Counted from the first letter of the stretch, positions 32,801 through 43,456 are shown. The stretch: 64,000 bases of DNA from Saccopteryx bilineata (GCF_036850765.1 NC_089492.1:293468590-293532589); one strand, 5' to 3'. Notes: a model not told the origin generated them from the sequence alone. Translations and numbers: made by a program.

Positions 32801-35800
32801 GATGATGCTTTATTTATGGCATATGTATGCTATTTTGATAAAAACAATATATTATGAGAAGAAATGCTACTTGCAATAAATCTCATCACAGATACAAAAG
32901 GATTATCTATATTTAATACTGTGAGAACATACTTTATAAAAACAGACTATTCCTTTGAATAATATTGTTGCATGTGCTACTGATGGAGCACCATCAATGG
33001 TAGGTTGCTATCGTGGATTTGTTGCTTATTTGAAGCAGAAATTGCCAAATGTTTTATGTATTCATTGTGTGGTGCACAGACAACATCTTGTAGGAAAACA
33101 TCTAAGTACAAGTCTCCCTTCATCATTAATTATAATAATTTGAGCAGTAAACCAGATCAAATCCAAAGCAAAAAAATGATAGAATGTTTCGGCAGCTTTG
33201 CTAGGACAATAATAAAGATTTTATTAAGTTACTTTTGCACACAGAAGTTCAGTGGCTGTCAAAGGGTACATCTTTGGCTAGATTTTTAGCATTATATGAT
33301 AGTGTCATACAATTCTTTGAAAGTAATAATGAGACCAATCTGTGTCAACAGTTAAAAACAGTAAAGAGTGATGTCTTTTACTTGGCAGATATTTTCAAGA
33401 GATTTAACCATGTCAATTTGCAGCTTCAAGGACCTAATAAAATTCTTATAGGTTGCCAAAGTATTGTGCTATTATTTATTGACAAACTTGAACTACTTTG
33501 TCATAATCTATTGAAGAGAGAATTTCATCAGTTTCCTCAATTATCATCTATAAAAGATGATGTGGCCCTGGCCGGTTCGCTCAGTGGTAGAGCGTAGGCC
33601 TGGTGTGTGGAAGTCCCGGGTTTGATTCCCGGCCAGGGCACACAGGAGAAGCGCCCATCTGCTTCTCCTCTCCTTCCTCTCTCTCTCTCTTCCCCTCCCG
33701 CAGCCAAGGCTCCATTGGAGCAAAGATGGCCCAGGCGCTGGGGATGGCTCCATGGCCTCTGCCTCAGGCACTACAGTGGCTCTGGTCGCAACAGAGCGAC
33801 GCCCTGGATGGGCAGAGCATTGCCCCCTTGTGGGTGTGCCAGGTGGATCCCGGTCAGGCACATGCGGGAGTCTGTCTGACTGCCTCCCTGTTTCCAGCTT
33901 CGGAAAAATACAAAAAAAAAAAAAGATGATGTAACTCCAGAGGATATTGACAGATTCAATAGCCACCTCAATGAACTTAAATTGGACATGGAAAAACGAT
34001 TTGAAAATATTTTGAAATTGAAGGTATTATGACTGGATGAAAAATCCTTTTACTGGAAATATTGAAGAGGCTGATACAATTTGCCAAGAAGAACTGTTAG
34101 AAATTAGATGATGAAGAAAGTAAACATAAATTTGACAGTGGTAGATATGATAACCTATGGCAAAATAAAAAAAATGCCGGTCTTATATCCAAATATATGG
34201 AAAATGGTATTCAGTTTATTGATACCTTTCCCTACCTCATATCTTGTGGAATCAGGATTTAGTGCTATTAATCATATTATGACGAAAGAAAGAAACTGCC
34301 TGAATATTTCCGAAAGGGGGGATCTTCGTTTGTTCCTCACCAAAATTGAACTGGATATTCAATATTTAGTTCCCCCGCCTGACCTGTGGTGGCACAGTGG
34401 ATAAAGCGTCGACCTGGAAATGCTGAGGTCACCGGTTCGAAACCCTGGGCTTGCCTGGTCAAGGCACATATGGGAGTTGATGCTTCCAGCTCCTCCCCCA
34501 TTTCTATCTCTCTGTCTCTCCCTCTCCACTCCAAAAAAAAAAAAAAAAAAAAAATTTAGTTTCCCCGCATCAGCCTCAGGGATCTCACTAATAATTCAAT
34601 TAACTAATGTAATTTCTGTGTACGCAAAGTATAAGTAAAAAGATAGATTTAACTATAGTAAATTGTTTTATAAAGACTTATTCTGCCAAATTTAGCGAAA
34701 ATCCAACATAAAGTACTTGGTAAGCAATTATTATTATATGCTTTAACTTGCTGTAACTCTGCTTTATAAATTTTATAAAGTAAAGTTACTTCCCTACTTT
34801 ATAAATCACCATTACTGTGAATCCAATGGGTGGCTAGAAAATTTTACTACTAAGAGAGATACAAAAGTGCATGGTAGGTATAAAAAGGTTGACTGCCCCT
34901 GTTCTAGAAAATGCAAACTACAGAGACAGGAAACTAATCAGTGGTTTCCAGGAGTTAGGGTGGAAGGAGGGAGGAACAGACAGAGCACAGAGGATTTTTA
35001 GGGCAGTATACTACTCTGTACAACAATATAATAGTGGATGACATATCATTATCATTCAACATGTAGAATGCACAACACCAAAGGTGAACTCAATGTAAAC
35101 TAGTGATCACTGTTAATAATGTAACACTCAATACAGGCTCATCAATTGTAAAAAATGGACAACAGAATGCAAAATATTAATGGGGGAGATTGTCTTGGGG
35201 GTAAGAGGTAAATGAGAACCCTGTACTTTCTGTGCAACTTTGAAAGCATAAAACTGCTTTCAAAATGGTATACAGGCCCTGGCTGGTTAGATAAGAGCAT
35301 TGTCCCAAACAACAAGGTTGTGGATTCGATCCCCGGTTGGGGCACACATGGGAAGTAACCAGAATATACACGACTGAATGGAACAACAAATGCTTTCATT
35401 CTTTCTCCCCTTCTCCCTGTGTCTTTCTATAAAATAATTTTTTTTAAAGTCAATAAAAATTATGCCCTGCCTGACCTGTGGAGGCGCAGTGCATAGAGCG
35501 TTGACCTGGAATGCTGAGGTTGCTGGTTCAAAAACCAGGGCTTCCCCCTTAAGGCACATACAAGAAACAACTACTATGAATTGATGCTTCCCACTCCTCC
35601 CCCCACCCTTTATCTCTCTCCTCTATCAAAAATCAATAAACAAAATATTAAAAGTTAAAAAAAATTAAGCCCTAGCCGGATAGCTTGGTTGGTTGGAGTA
35701 TTGTGCAGAGAGCACAGAGATTGCCAGTTCAATGCCCCAGTCAGGGCACATAAGGAATAGCTCAATGTGCTTGTCTCTCTCTCCCTACCTCTCTCTCTCT

Positions 35801-38800
35801 CTCAAAAAAAAAGTCTACAATGGAAATTGCCAAAGGGATTAGAAGTACAAATTGCCAATTATAAAAATATTCACAGTGACATAAAGTAAAGCACAAGGAG
35901 TAAAATCAATAATACTGTAATAACTATGTATGGTGTCAAATGGGTACCAGAATTATTGGAGTGATCACTTTGAAACTGTATAAATAAATGTCTCTTTACT
36001 ATGTTTCACACATGAAACTAATAGTATTGAATGTCAACTAATCGAAAAATCAAACTTTAAAAATATTCTATACGGCCTGACCTATGGTGGCGCAGTGGAT
36101 AAAACGTCAACCTGGAAATGCTGAGGTTGCTGGTTCAAAACCCTGGGTGTGCCTGGTCAAGGCACATATGGGAGTTGATGCTTCCTGCTCCCCTTCCCTC
36201 TTTTTCCCCTCTCTATAATGAATAAAATCTTAAAAATAAATAAATAAATAAATAAATTCATTCTATGGCCCACGCCGGTTAGCTCAGCGGTAGTGTCAGC
36301 CTGGCTTGTGGATGTCCCGGGTTCAATTCCCAGTCAGGGAACACAGGAGAAGCGACCATGTGCTTCTCCAACCCTCGCTCTCCCCCCTTAACCTCTCTCT
36401 TTCTTCTTGTCGTGCAGCCATGTCTCGATTGGTTCGAGCACATTGGCCCCAGGCACTGAAGATGGCTCTGTGCAGCCTCCACTTCAGGTACTAAAAATAT
36501 AGTAGCTCCCTTGCGAGCATGGCCCCAATTGGGCAGAGCATAAGCCAAAGATGGGGGTTCCTGGGTGGATCCCAGTTGGATTCCAGTCAAGGTACACGTG
36601 GGAGTCTACCTATATCCCCTCCTCTCACTTAGAAAAGAAAAAAAAAATTTATGCACCTGAACTGTGGTGGCACAGAGTATAGATAAAGGGTTGACCTAGA
36701 ATGCTGAGGTTGTCGGTTCGAAACCTTGTCTGGTCAAAGCACATATGGGAGTTGACGCTTCCTGCTCCTTCCCCCTTCTCTCTCTCTTTCTTCTCTAAAA
36801 TAAAATAATAATAAAATTTTTTCTTTAAATAAATAAAATTAATTCTGTAATGTGAATACACTAAAAGTCTCTGGATATTAAGTGAGTATAGTGATCTTTA
36901 TACAGCTATTAAAAAAATTCAATTTAAGCTGACACACTGGGATATATAAGGAGTTGTGTTTATGGGATGAGAGAATATAGAAAAGCAGGTCCGAGGATGG
37001 TGACAGCAGGAATTGTTCTGGAAGAAACAGGTGGCTGACACTTCTTAGGATTCACACTGTGGAACCATGTAGAATTCATGGGAACGTCCAGCACAGAGGA
37101 GGAGTGGACACCCAGCTGTGGGGCCAAGACCAGGCCTGCAGGGGCAGCCTGAGGAGCCACTTCCTAGGTGAAAATAAGATGAAGCGCTTGTGGAAAAGAG
37201 GGGACAGGCGGACATGGGAATAAGATAAGGTGGGTCAGTGGTAAAGATCAAAGGAAGCCCTGGCCTGCTGGCTCAGCGGTAGACCATTGGGTGGCGCATG
37301 GAAGTCCCGGGTTCAATTCTTGGCCATGGCACACAGGAGAAGCACCCATCTGCTCCCCCGCCCCTGTCCCTCTCTCCTTTCTCTCTATCTCTCTCTTCCC
37401 TTCCCGCAGTCAAAGCTCCACTGGAGCAAAGTTGGCCTGGGTGCTGAGGAAGCTCCATGACCTCCACCTCAGGCGCTAGGATGGCTCTGGTTGCAACAGA
37501 GTGAAGCCCCAAATGGGCAGAGCATCACCCCCTGGTGGGCATGCTGGGTGGATCCAGGTTGGGCGCACGCAGGAGTCTCTCTTCCTCCCTCCTTCTCACT
37601 TCAGGGGGGAAAAAAAGAAAGAAAGACCGAAGGGAAGATGGGAAAAGAAGTGAACCCATGCCTGAGAACTGTGCAGATGACGGGCCAGTCCTCTCCTTTA
37701 GGTGGGTCCTAGGATGAGGATGTGGCTGCCGTGCTGGACACGAGGTGGCAGGGAACACCTGAGGAAGCTCTCTGCCCACATTAACCAAAGCCTCTCACCT
37801 CGGGGAGGAGGAGCCCACTCTGAACTCCATGGGTCTTCACCTTGCTCCAGGTGGGACATCACATCCAGACTGGGGAGCAGCAGCCCTAGCAACAGGGGAA
37901 AAACAAAGGACTTGGTGCTCTGCTTGCAGATGAAGAGAACGATGTCCTTGGGCCCTGGGGTCAGACAGGGATAGACTAGGAGGGCCCCCTTAGTGCCACT
38001 ACAGGAAAATAAATCACAAACCTGCAGTGGAGGCGGACAGATTGGCCACACCAGGGATCTGCGTCTTAAGGGGACCCATGTTAGGAACGCTTCAGTCCAG
38101 CACAAATACACTCTCGGGAAGAGTCCACGCTTGGATTCCCAGAGGCAGAGGGCCCATGCAATGGGCAGCGCCCACCTTACCGAGGGAGACAAGGTGGCTG
38201 CAGGTCTCCAGAGTCACATCACGGTACAGCGTCCTCTGGAGCGAGTCTAGCTGATCCCATTCCTCACGTGTGAAGCTCACCACCACATCCTTCAAGCTCA
38301 CAGGCACCTGCAACATGGCTTGCGTTACCATGGGTCCCTGCCTCCCCGGTGAGGGAAACAGCAGAGGCTGGAGGTGATGTCCTAAGCACTTGTGGGGCTC
38401 CCGCCTTTGGGCAGTGCTCTGATCAAACACTGACCCAATCCAACGGCATTTTCACTCCTGAGCACTGGTCACACAAGCGTTTCTGATTTTCTGTCCTGAG
38501 ACACAACGGCAACCCGCACATGCAGAGACCCACCCCCTGCTTCTCTATACTATCAGATTTGAAGCCTGTCCAAGAGGATGTTCTAGATCAGGGATAAGGA
38601 GGCCCTGGCCAGTTAGCTCAGCATGTTAGAGCATCACTGAGATACCAAGATTGTAGGTTCAATGCTTGGTCAGGGCAAATACTGGAAGTGACTACTGAAT
38701 GCACAGCTTGGTGGAACAATCAAGAATTCCTTCTCGCCTGACCTGTGGTGGCGCAGTGGATAAAGCGTCGACCTGGAAATGCTGAGGTCACTGGTTCGAA

Positions 38801-40474
38801 ACCCTGGGCTCACCTGGTCAAGGCACATATGGGAGTTGATGCTTCCAGCTCCTCCCCCTTCTGTCTCTCTGTCTCTCCTCTCTCTCTCTCTCTCTGTCTC
38901 TCCCTCTCCTCTCTAAAATGAATAAATTTAAAAAAATTAAAAAAAAAAAAAGAATTCCTTCTCTCTCTCTTCCTCGCACGAGCAAAAGACAGCCCAGGGG
39001 GAGCCAAATCAAGGCTGTGGTATGTTTTTAGAAGGCAAATGCTGCATGAGATACATTGTTTTCCTCCCGAATTCATGTGTTGAAGCTCTCTGTGCCTCCC
39101 CATGTCCTGCATTTGGGGACAGCGCCATTACAAAAGTAAATAATGTTTACAGGGATCATAAGGGCAGGGCCCTAATGCAGTGGGATTGGTATCCTTATAA
39201 TATAAGGAGATACCAGAGGCTTCTTTCTCCACTATGTGAGGACACAGAGAAGGCTCAATCTGCAAGTCAGGAAGAGAGTCCTCACTAGAAACCAGTCCTG
39301 GTGGCACCACGACTGCAGAGTTTTAGGCTCTAGAACTCTCAGAAAATAACATTAAGTGACACAGTCAGTGGTATTTTGTTACAGCAGCCCAAGCAGGCCA
39401 GTACAACTAAGAATGGATTTCATGGCCCTGGCAGAAAGCTAAGAGCATCATTCCAATACATAAAAGTTGCTGGTTCAATCCCTGGTCAGGGCACACAGAG
39501 AAACAGATAGATGTTTCTGTCGCTCTCTCTCTCTCTCTTCTTTCCTCTCTAAAATCAAAACAAAATTTATGAAAAAATGGATTTTATCTAAAAAAAAACT
39601 TTTTAGGTGAGAGGAGAGATGGTGAGGCAGACTCCCACATGCGCCCTGTCTGGGATCCAGCTGGCAACCCTATCATGGGCCGATGCTCAAGCACCAAGCT
39701 ATTTTAAGTGCCTGAGGCTCTTGCACTCAGAGGGCGCTATCCTCAATACCAGGGCCACACTCAATCGAGCCACTGGGTGCGGGAGGGGAAGAGGGAGAGA
39801 AGGGCAAGGGAGAAGCAGATGGTCACTCCTCCTGTGTGCCCTGACTGGGCATTGAACCTGACGTGTTCATATGCCAGGTGGACACTATATCCACTGAGCC
39901 ACCAGCCAAGGTCAATTTTACATTTTTATTTTTGTTTTAAAAGGTCAAGTTAAAAAAACATTATGGGAAAGAGACCATATATGGCCTACAGAGCCTAAGA
40001 CAGTTTCCTCTATCTGATCCTTTACAGAAAACGCTGGTAAAGCTGGTACCTTCAAGGAAAGTTGACCAGCTAGAGGCCAGTTTGGCATCTCAGCTGCACA
40101 ACTTGCTCAGTAGCTGGACACCTGGACGAGACCCTGAACGTCTCAGGCAGGAGTTTGCCCTGATGGGACCATGAAGACAGCATTTCACTTCAGGTAGTCT
40201 TATAGGACATAAGGGGGAGAGATCCAGCCCAGGGGAACAGGTGTAGTAGCCCCTCAGAGCCCCTGGCTCATCCAGACAGGGTGCTTTATCTGAAAAGAGC
40301 CTGTGGGTCACACCCAAAGGTACAAGGCCATATCACGGAGCTCTTGTGCGTGCCAAGCTGAGGAGGCTGAGTGCTATTCCTGGATCCATCTTACAGCTGA
40401 AGAGACAGAGAGGCAAAAAAGAGTGAAGACAACTGACTCACCCGGGACGGGACTGGCTGAGGACGCGCCTCCAT
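23598..40474 (-). CDS. ZNF544: ZNF544, KRAB C2H2 zinc-finger protein (four coding exons, joined span)
   Basis: Exons on the minus strand are 40474-40442, 38307-38181, 37885-37799 and 25549-23598. All junctions have AG acceptors and GT donors, and the phases (0, 1, 1) fit, giving 33+127+87+1952 nt = 733 codons including the stop. The product starts [11 protein letters not shown], followed by KRAB-A, KRAB-B, a spacer of about 230 residues and then about 13 usable C2H2 fingers. I recognise ZNF544 from the start MEAR, the KRAB-A form (DVTLET), the exon junction DWK..LE, and spacer motifs such as MVLTSE and NKPVHFG. The known family role is sequence-specific DNA binding with TRIM28-dependent repression; the target is unknown. 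The gene lies downstream of ZNF274 in the same orientation, as in human. No in-frame break is seen, but the C-terminus is set by a 4-bp duplication (see findings). Confidence 0.9.
25820..26385 (-). repeat. SINE-D split by a hAT MITE
   Basis: Reversed copy interrupted at 25990-26358. Confidence 0.7.
25990..26358. mobile_element. hAT-type MITE
   Basis: Terminal inverted repeats CAGGGGTCTCAAACTCA and (reversed) CAGGGGTCTCAAACTCACGG enclose 369 bp with no coding capacity. It is inserted in an old SINE-D, whose remainder continues at 26359. The 8-bp duplication is not clean (CTCTAAAC vs CAAACCTC). Confidence 0.7.
26412..26726 (+). repeat. SINE-B, old
   Basis: Head and body recognisable. Confidence 0.75.
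26727..27280. other. No recognised feature
   Basis: ZNF544 intron sequence; no exon or repeat recognised. Confidence 0.45.
27281..27629 (-). repeat. SINE-B
   Basis: Reversed; flanks ACAAAAACAATTCTTTTTTAA / ACAAAATTCTTTAAAAAA. Confidence 0.8.
27657..27990 (+). repeat. SINE-B
   Basis: Full length. Confidence 0.85.
27992..28376 (+). repeat. SINE-A
   Basis: Full length, long A tail. Confidence 0.85.
28385..28550 (-). repeat. SINE-D
   Basis: Reversed; abuts the SINE-A tail. Confidence 0.7.
28560..28797 (-). repeat. SINE-C-like
   Basis: Contains a doubled GATAACAAAAAGAACGG. Confidence 0.65.
29275..29458 (+). repeat. SINE-C/B hybrid in hAT
   Basis: SINE-B head (GCCTGACCAGGTGG) joined to a SINE-C body. 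Confidence 0.75.
29461..29641 (+). repeat. SINE-C in hAT
   Basis: Full length. Confidence 0.85.
29645..29870 (+). repeat. SINE-C in hAT
   Basis: Full length, long AT tail; third in the head-to-tail stack. Confidence 0.85.
30198..30490 (+). repeat. SINE-B
   Basis: Between two hAT elements. Confidence 0.8.
31284..31567 (+). pseudogene. hAT transposase remnant: BED zinc finger
   Basis: Fragments read ...[33 protein letters not shown] and then [15 protein letters not shown]. The CxxC ... H....H pattern and KPSRLxxHL are typical of the zf-BED of domesticated and transposon hAT proteins (ZBED5/SCAND3-like). An in-frame stop interrupts it, and a SINE-C splits it from the next part. Confidence 0.7.
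31570..31760 (+). repeat. SINE-C in hAT
   Basis: AAAAACCAACATA occurs on both sides (31556 and 31817). Confidence 0.8.
31949..32280 (+). repeat. SINE-B in hAT
   Basis: AAAGAATTTATTTCAG / AAAGAATTTATCTCA flanks. Confidence 0.85.
32322..32652 (-). repeat. SINE-B in hAT
   Basis: ATACCTCAAATTTT / ATACTTCAAATTTT flanks. Confidence 0.85.
32700..33562 (+). pseudogene. hAT transposase remnant: RNase-H-like core
   Basis: Recognisable hAT motifs in shifting frames: [37 protein letters not shown], then [23 protein letters not shown]. The TDGA...M, HC..HR and VRWLSKG-type blocks are hallmarks of the catalytic core. At least one frameshift lies between HRQHLV and the WLSKG block. A SINE-A follows at 33564. 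Confidence 0.75.
33564..33924 (+). repeat. SINE-A in hAT
   Basis: AAAGATGATGTG / AAAGATGATGTA flanks. Confidence 0.88.
33926..34377 (+). pseudogene. hAT transposase remnant: C-terminal dimerisation region
   Basis: The tail reads [20 protein letters not shown] and [17 protein letters not shown], which matches the hAT dimerisation block (ESxFS.....K.RNRL....LR). A SINE-A sits upstream and a SINE-C just downstream. Confidence 0.7.
34377..34554 (+). repeat. SINE-C in hAT
   Basis: ATTTAGTTCCCCCGC / ATTTAGTTTCCCCGC flanks. Confidence 0.88.
35276..35455 (+). repeat. SINE-D
   Basis: TTCGATCCCCGGTTGGGGCA. Confidence 0.8.
35466..35655 (+). repeat. SINE-C
   Basis: Full length. Confidence 0.8.
35668..35812 (+). 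repeat. SINE-D, old
   Basis: CCCTAGCCGGATAGCTTGG head. Confidence 0.7.
36075..36258 (+). repeat. SINE-C with (AAAT)n tail
   Basis: Flanks AATATTCTATACG / AATTCATTCTATGG. Confidence 0.8.
36266..36645 (+). repeat. SINE-A, divergent
   Basis: Head well kept; body diverged. Confidence 0.75.
36655..36840 (+). repeat. SINE-C
   Basis: Slightly rearranged head. Confidence 0.75.
36841..37256. other. No recognised feature
   Basis: ZNF544 intron sequence just downstream of KRAB-B; no exon recognised. Confidence 0.45.
37257..37620 (+). repeat. SINE-A
   Basis: Full length; 180 bases from the KRAB-B exon. Confidence 0.85.
37799..37885 (-). CDS. ZNF544: ZNF544 KRAB-B exon
   Basis: This 87-nt exon is flanked by the acceptor GTTGCTAG and the donor GAG|GTGAGAG. 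With the G carried over from KRAB-A it reads [20 protein letters not shown], then SSEWAPPPR, which is a typical KRAB-B box ([10 protein letters not shown]). It ends in phase 1 and splices into the D-WK start of the finger exon. KRAB-B strengthens TRIM28 repression in this family. The intron that follows is about 12.2 kb and is loaded with transposons. Confidence 0.88.
38181..38307 (-). CDS. ZNF544: ZNF544 KRAB-A exon
   Basis: This exon has the canonical 127-nt KRAB-A length, with acceptor TTGCAG and donor CTCG|GTAAGG. It reads [20 protein letters not shown] and then [23 protein letters not shown]. The residues expected for TRIM28 binding are present (DV, F, EEW, L, LY, LE), with T in place of the usual M in 'DVMLE', as also in human ZNF544. 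KRAB-B follows after only about 295 bases. Confidence 0.9.
38601..38960 (+). repeat. SINE-D split by SINE-C
   Basis: AAGAATTCCTTCTC copied at both breaks. Confidence 0.8.
38737..38949 (+). repeat. SINE-C nested in SINE-D
   Basis: Full length. Confidence 0.88.
39040..39415 (+). mobile_element. Ancient LTR-like repeat (MaLR-like)
   Basis: AATTCATGTGTTGAAGC ... CTATGTGAGGACACAGAGAA ... GTGGTATTTTGTTACAGCAG is a widespread mammalian repeat layout with an LTR-like end. In a ZNF544 intron. Confidence 0.45.
39424..39575 (+). repeat. SINE-D
   Basis: TTCAATCCCTGGTCAGGGCA. Confidence 0.75.
39592..39914 (-). repeat. SINE-A, old
   Basis: Reversed and shortened. Confidence 0.65.
39916..40364. other. 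No recognised feature
   Basis: Unique sequence downstream of the ZNF544 start exon (intron). Confidence 0.4.
40365..40445 (-). repeat. MIR SINE fragment
   Basis: CATCTTACAGCTGAAGAGAC resembles the reversed MIR core (CCCATTTTACAGATGAGGAA). It abuts the ZNF544 start exon. Confidence 0.4.
40442..40474 (-). CDS. ZNF544: ZNF544 start exon (11 codons)
   Basis: ATG at 40474 begins [11 protein letters not shown], followed by the strong donor CGG|GTGAGT at 40441. It ends in phase 0, matching the GTG start of KRAB-A. A pyrimidine stretch and two possible acceptors (CACAG and TTCAG, about 40490-40505) sit just upstream, so the exon carries a short 5' UTR. The MEAR start matches the human protein, which decides this ATG over the one at the KRAB-A acceptor (MLQ), whose ATG would lie in the intron. 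Confidence 0.8.
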
Positions 40475-40899
40475 TTCCTCCTCAGACCTGAAGGACCTGC
40501 TGTGAAGGGGGCAGCCGTCCTCAGGAGGCAGGGCTGGGGGTGGAAGGACAATTAGGGATTCAGCAGCTCCCCAGGACCTGGCATGCCTGAGCGTACCACA
40601 AACCAAATCAAAGGAGAGGAATGCACCAATGGAGGGACTTTCCCCTGGGGTGTGAGGAGCAGGGAGGCAGGGCTCTGACCACCCAGCTTTCTTGTCCAAG
40701 GCTTTGAGGTCAGCCGAAGCGACCTACATGGCTTTCCTGTTGTCAGCTGGGTTTAGCCTGCTCAGACCTGGGCAGACACACATTTTCCCTCAATACTCAA
40801 ATAGGGCAGCCTATTTTCCACAGCATTTCAGGAGAATGAATAGAGGAAGGGAAGGCAGGGTGTCAGAAACAACTGTATAATTTTTAAATATTCCAAAAA

Positions 40900-41110
40900 G
40901 CCCTGGTTGGATGGCTTGCTTGGCTGGAACATTGTCCTGCAATGCAGAGGTGGCTGGTTCGGTCCTTGGCCAGTGCATATACAGAAACAGATTGATGCTT
41001 CTGACTCCCCCTTATCCCTCAGAAACAGATTGATGCTTCTGACTCCCCCTTATCCCTCTTCCTCTCTCTGGATTCAATAAAAATAAAAAAATAGAAAAAA
41101 ATAAAGACAA
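40900..41110 (+). repeat. SINE-D
   Basis: Holds the 38-bp tandem duplication. Confidence 0.75.
40982..41057 (+). repeat. 38-bp tandem duplication in a SINE-D
   Basis: CAGAAACAGATTGATGCTTC... is repeated exactly twice, starting at 40982 and 41020. Confidence 0.85.
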
Positions 41111-41162
41111 AAAAATTCCAATGAAACATCAACTAGTTAGCAAAAAGAAAACCATAAAACCT

Positions 41163-41475
41163 CCTGACCAGGCGGTAGCGCAGTGGATAGAGCATCAGAA
41201 TGCAACGTGGAGGACCCAGGTTTGAAACCCCAAGGTCACTGGATTGAGTGTGGGCTCATCTGGTTTGAGCAAGGCTCACCAGCTTGAAGCCCAAAGTTGC
41301 TGGCTCGAGCAAGGGGTCACTTGGTCTGCTGTAGCCCCCCCACTCCTGTCAAGGCACATGTAAGAAAGCAATCAATGAATAACTAAGGAATCACAATGAA
41401 GAATTGATTCTTCTAATCTCTCTCCCTTCCAGTCTGTCTGTCCCTATCTGTCCATCTGTCTGAGACACACACTCT
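41163..41475 (+). repeat. SINE-B
   Basis: Full length. Confidence 0.8.
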
Positions 41476-41689
41476 GTACAATTCTCAAACAGTGAAACAT
41501 TACCTGGTTTCAAAAAGCCCATCCAACTCAAATATATCACGATGAAACTTCAGCCAGTTTCGAAAAATATGTTGGCAGTGGTGACCAGGAGGATGAGAAC
41601 TCCCAGGCGGATAGCAAAGAGTGCTCTGAAAGACGGTGGTGGCTGTTGTCATGTGTGCACCCTTCCTCAGGACATTCTGGTTTGTTTGT

Positions 41690-42004
41690 TTTTATAGAGA
41701 CAGAGAGAGTCAGAGAGAGGGATAGATAGGGACAGACAGATAGGAATGGAGAGAGATGAGAAGCATCAATCATCAGTTTTTCGTTGCGACACCTTAGTTG
41801 TTCATTGATTGCTTTCTCATATGTGCCTTGATCGTGGGCCTTCAGCAGACCAAGTAACACCTTGCTCGAGCCAGCGACCTTGAGTCCAAGCTTTTGCTCA
41901 AACTAGATGAGCCCGCGCTCAAGCTGGTGACCTCAGGGTCTCGAACCTCGGTCTTCCCCATCCCAGTCCGACGCTCTATCCACTGCAACACTGCCTGGTC
42001 AGGC
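41690..42004 (-). repeat. SINE-B
   Basis: AGGACATTCTGGTTTG / AGGACATTCTGAAGG flanks. Confidence 0.85.
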
Positions 42005-42219
42005 AGGACATTCTGAAGGTGTCAGAATGTGGCCCCACTGCCTGGGGTAGAGTAACAGAAGAGAGAGCCCAGAAATAAAACCTTAGTTATATGATCAAAC
42101 TACGACACAGGAGACAAGAGACAAGAATACAGAATGGGGTAAATACAAGCTCTCCAATACATGGTACTGGGAAAAACTGGACATATACATGCAAAAAATA
42201 AAGAACTAGACAATTTTTG

Positions 42220-42592
42220 CCCTGGCCGGTTGGCTAGGCGGTAGAGCGTCGGCCTGGCGTGCAGGAGTCCCGGGTTCGATTCCCGGCCAGGGCACACAAG
42301 AGAAGCGCCCATCTGCTTCTTCACCCCTCGCCCCTTCCTTCCTCTCTCTCTCTTCCCCTCCCACAGCCGAGGCTCCATTGAAGCAAAGATGGCCCGGGCG
42401 CCGGGGATGGCTCTGTGGCCTCTGCCTCAGGCGCTAGAGTGGCTCTGGATACAACAGAGTGACGCCCCGGAGGGGCAGAGCAATGCTCCCTGTTGGGCTC
42501 CCTGTTGGGCATGCCGGGTGGATCCTGGTCAGGCGCATACGGGAGTCTGTCTGACTGCCTCCCCATTTCCAGCTTTGGAAAAAAAAAAAAAA
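42220..42592 (+). repeat. SINE-A in L1
   Basis: Exact flanks AAGAACTAGACAATTTTT (18 bp). Confidence 0.92.
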
Positions 42593-42694
42593 GAACTAGA
42601 CAATTTTTGAAGTCCATTTACAAAAATAAACTCAAAATGGATTACAAACTTAAAGACCTGAAAACTTTTCAAAGAAAATATAGGCAAGCAACTT

Positions 42695-43032
42695 TTTTTA
42701 TTTTTTTTTATTTTACAGAGACAGAGAAAGTCAGAGAGAGGGATAGATAGGGATAGACAGACAGAAACAGAGAGATGAGAAGCATCAATCATCAGTTTTT
42801 CGTTGTGGCACTTTAGTTGTTTATTGATTGCTTTTTCATATGTGCCTTGACCGTGGGGCTACAGCAGACCGAGTAACCCCTTGCTTGAGCCAGAGGCCTT
42901 GGGTCCAAGCTGGTGAGCTTTTTACTCAAACCAGATGAGCCTGCGCTCAAGCTGGCGAACTTGGGGTCTCAAACCTGGGTCCTCAGCATCCAAGTCTGAC
43001 GCTCTATCCACTGTGCCACTGCCTGGTCAGGC
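42695..43032 (-). repeat. SINE-B in L1
   Basis: GCAAGCAACTTTTTTT / GCAGCAATCAACTTT flanks. Confidence 0.85.
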
Positions 43033-43137
43033 AGCAATCAACTTTAAAAAAAAAAAGATTTTATGTATCTATTTTACAGAGAGAGGAGGGGTGAGTGAGA
43101 AGTATGAATTCATAATTACTTTACTGTTGTTCACTAT

Positions 43138-43144
43138 TTCTTTT

Positions 43145-43193
<49 letters not shown>

Positions 43194-43196
43194 TTT
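43138..43196 (+). repeat. (TTTC)n microsatellite
   Basis: About 13 TTTC units, forming the tail of a SINE-B in reverse. Confidence 0.9.
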
Positions 43197-43456
43197 CGTT
43201 TTGACAGAAACAGAGAGAGAGGCAAAGACAGGGACAGAGAGCAAGACAGACTGGAAGAGAAAGAGATGAGAAGCATCAAGTCTTTGTTGTAGCTTCTTAG
43301 TTGTTCATTGACTGCTTTCTCATATGTGCCTTGACCGGGGGGCTCCAGCAGAGCCAGTGACCCCTTGCTCACTCCGACAACCTCAGGGTTTCGAACCTGG
43401 GTCCTCCGTGTCCCAAGTCTGACACTCTATGCACTGCACCACCGCCTGGTCAGGCA
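43197..43456 (-). repeat. SINE-B with (TTTC)n tail
   Basis: Shortened body. Confidence 0.8.

Larger units (their letters stand above)
30527..34901 (+). mobile_element. hAT DNA transposon with decayed transposase
   Basis: Terminal inverted repeats are CAGTGGTAGTTAACCTGG at the left and, reversed, CAGGGGCAGTCAACCTTTTT at the right. The 8-bp target duplication is TTCTAGCA (30519-30526) / TTCTAGAA (34902-34909). Inside, on the plus strand, are a BED-type zinc finger, the RNase-H-like transposase core and the hAT C-terminal dimerisation region. All are broken by stops, frameshifts and five SINE insertions. It lies in the ZNF544 intron, antisense to the gene. Confidence 0.88.
34910..36070 (+). mobile_element. 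L1 3' UTR fragment, split by SINEs
   Basis: Pieces 34910-35275 and 35813-36070 resemble an old L1 3' end (ATCAGTGGTTTCCAGGAGTT ... AAATGTCTCTTTACTATG). SINE-D, -C and -D lie between. Confidence 0.6.

Noticed and set aside
43138..43196. CRISPR-like or functional repeat array
   Set aside because: Simple (TTTC)n microsatellite; no spacer structure, and the genome is vertebrate.
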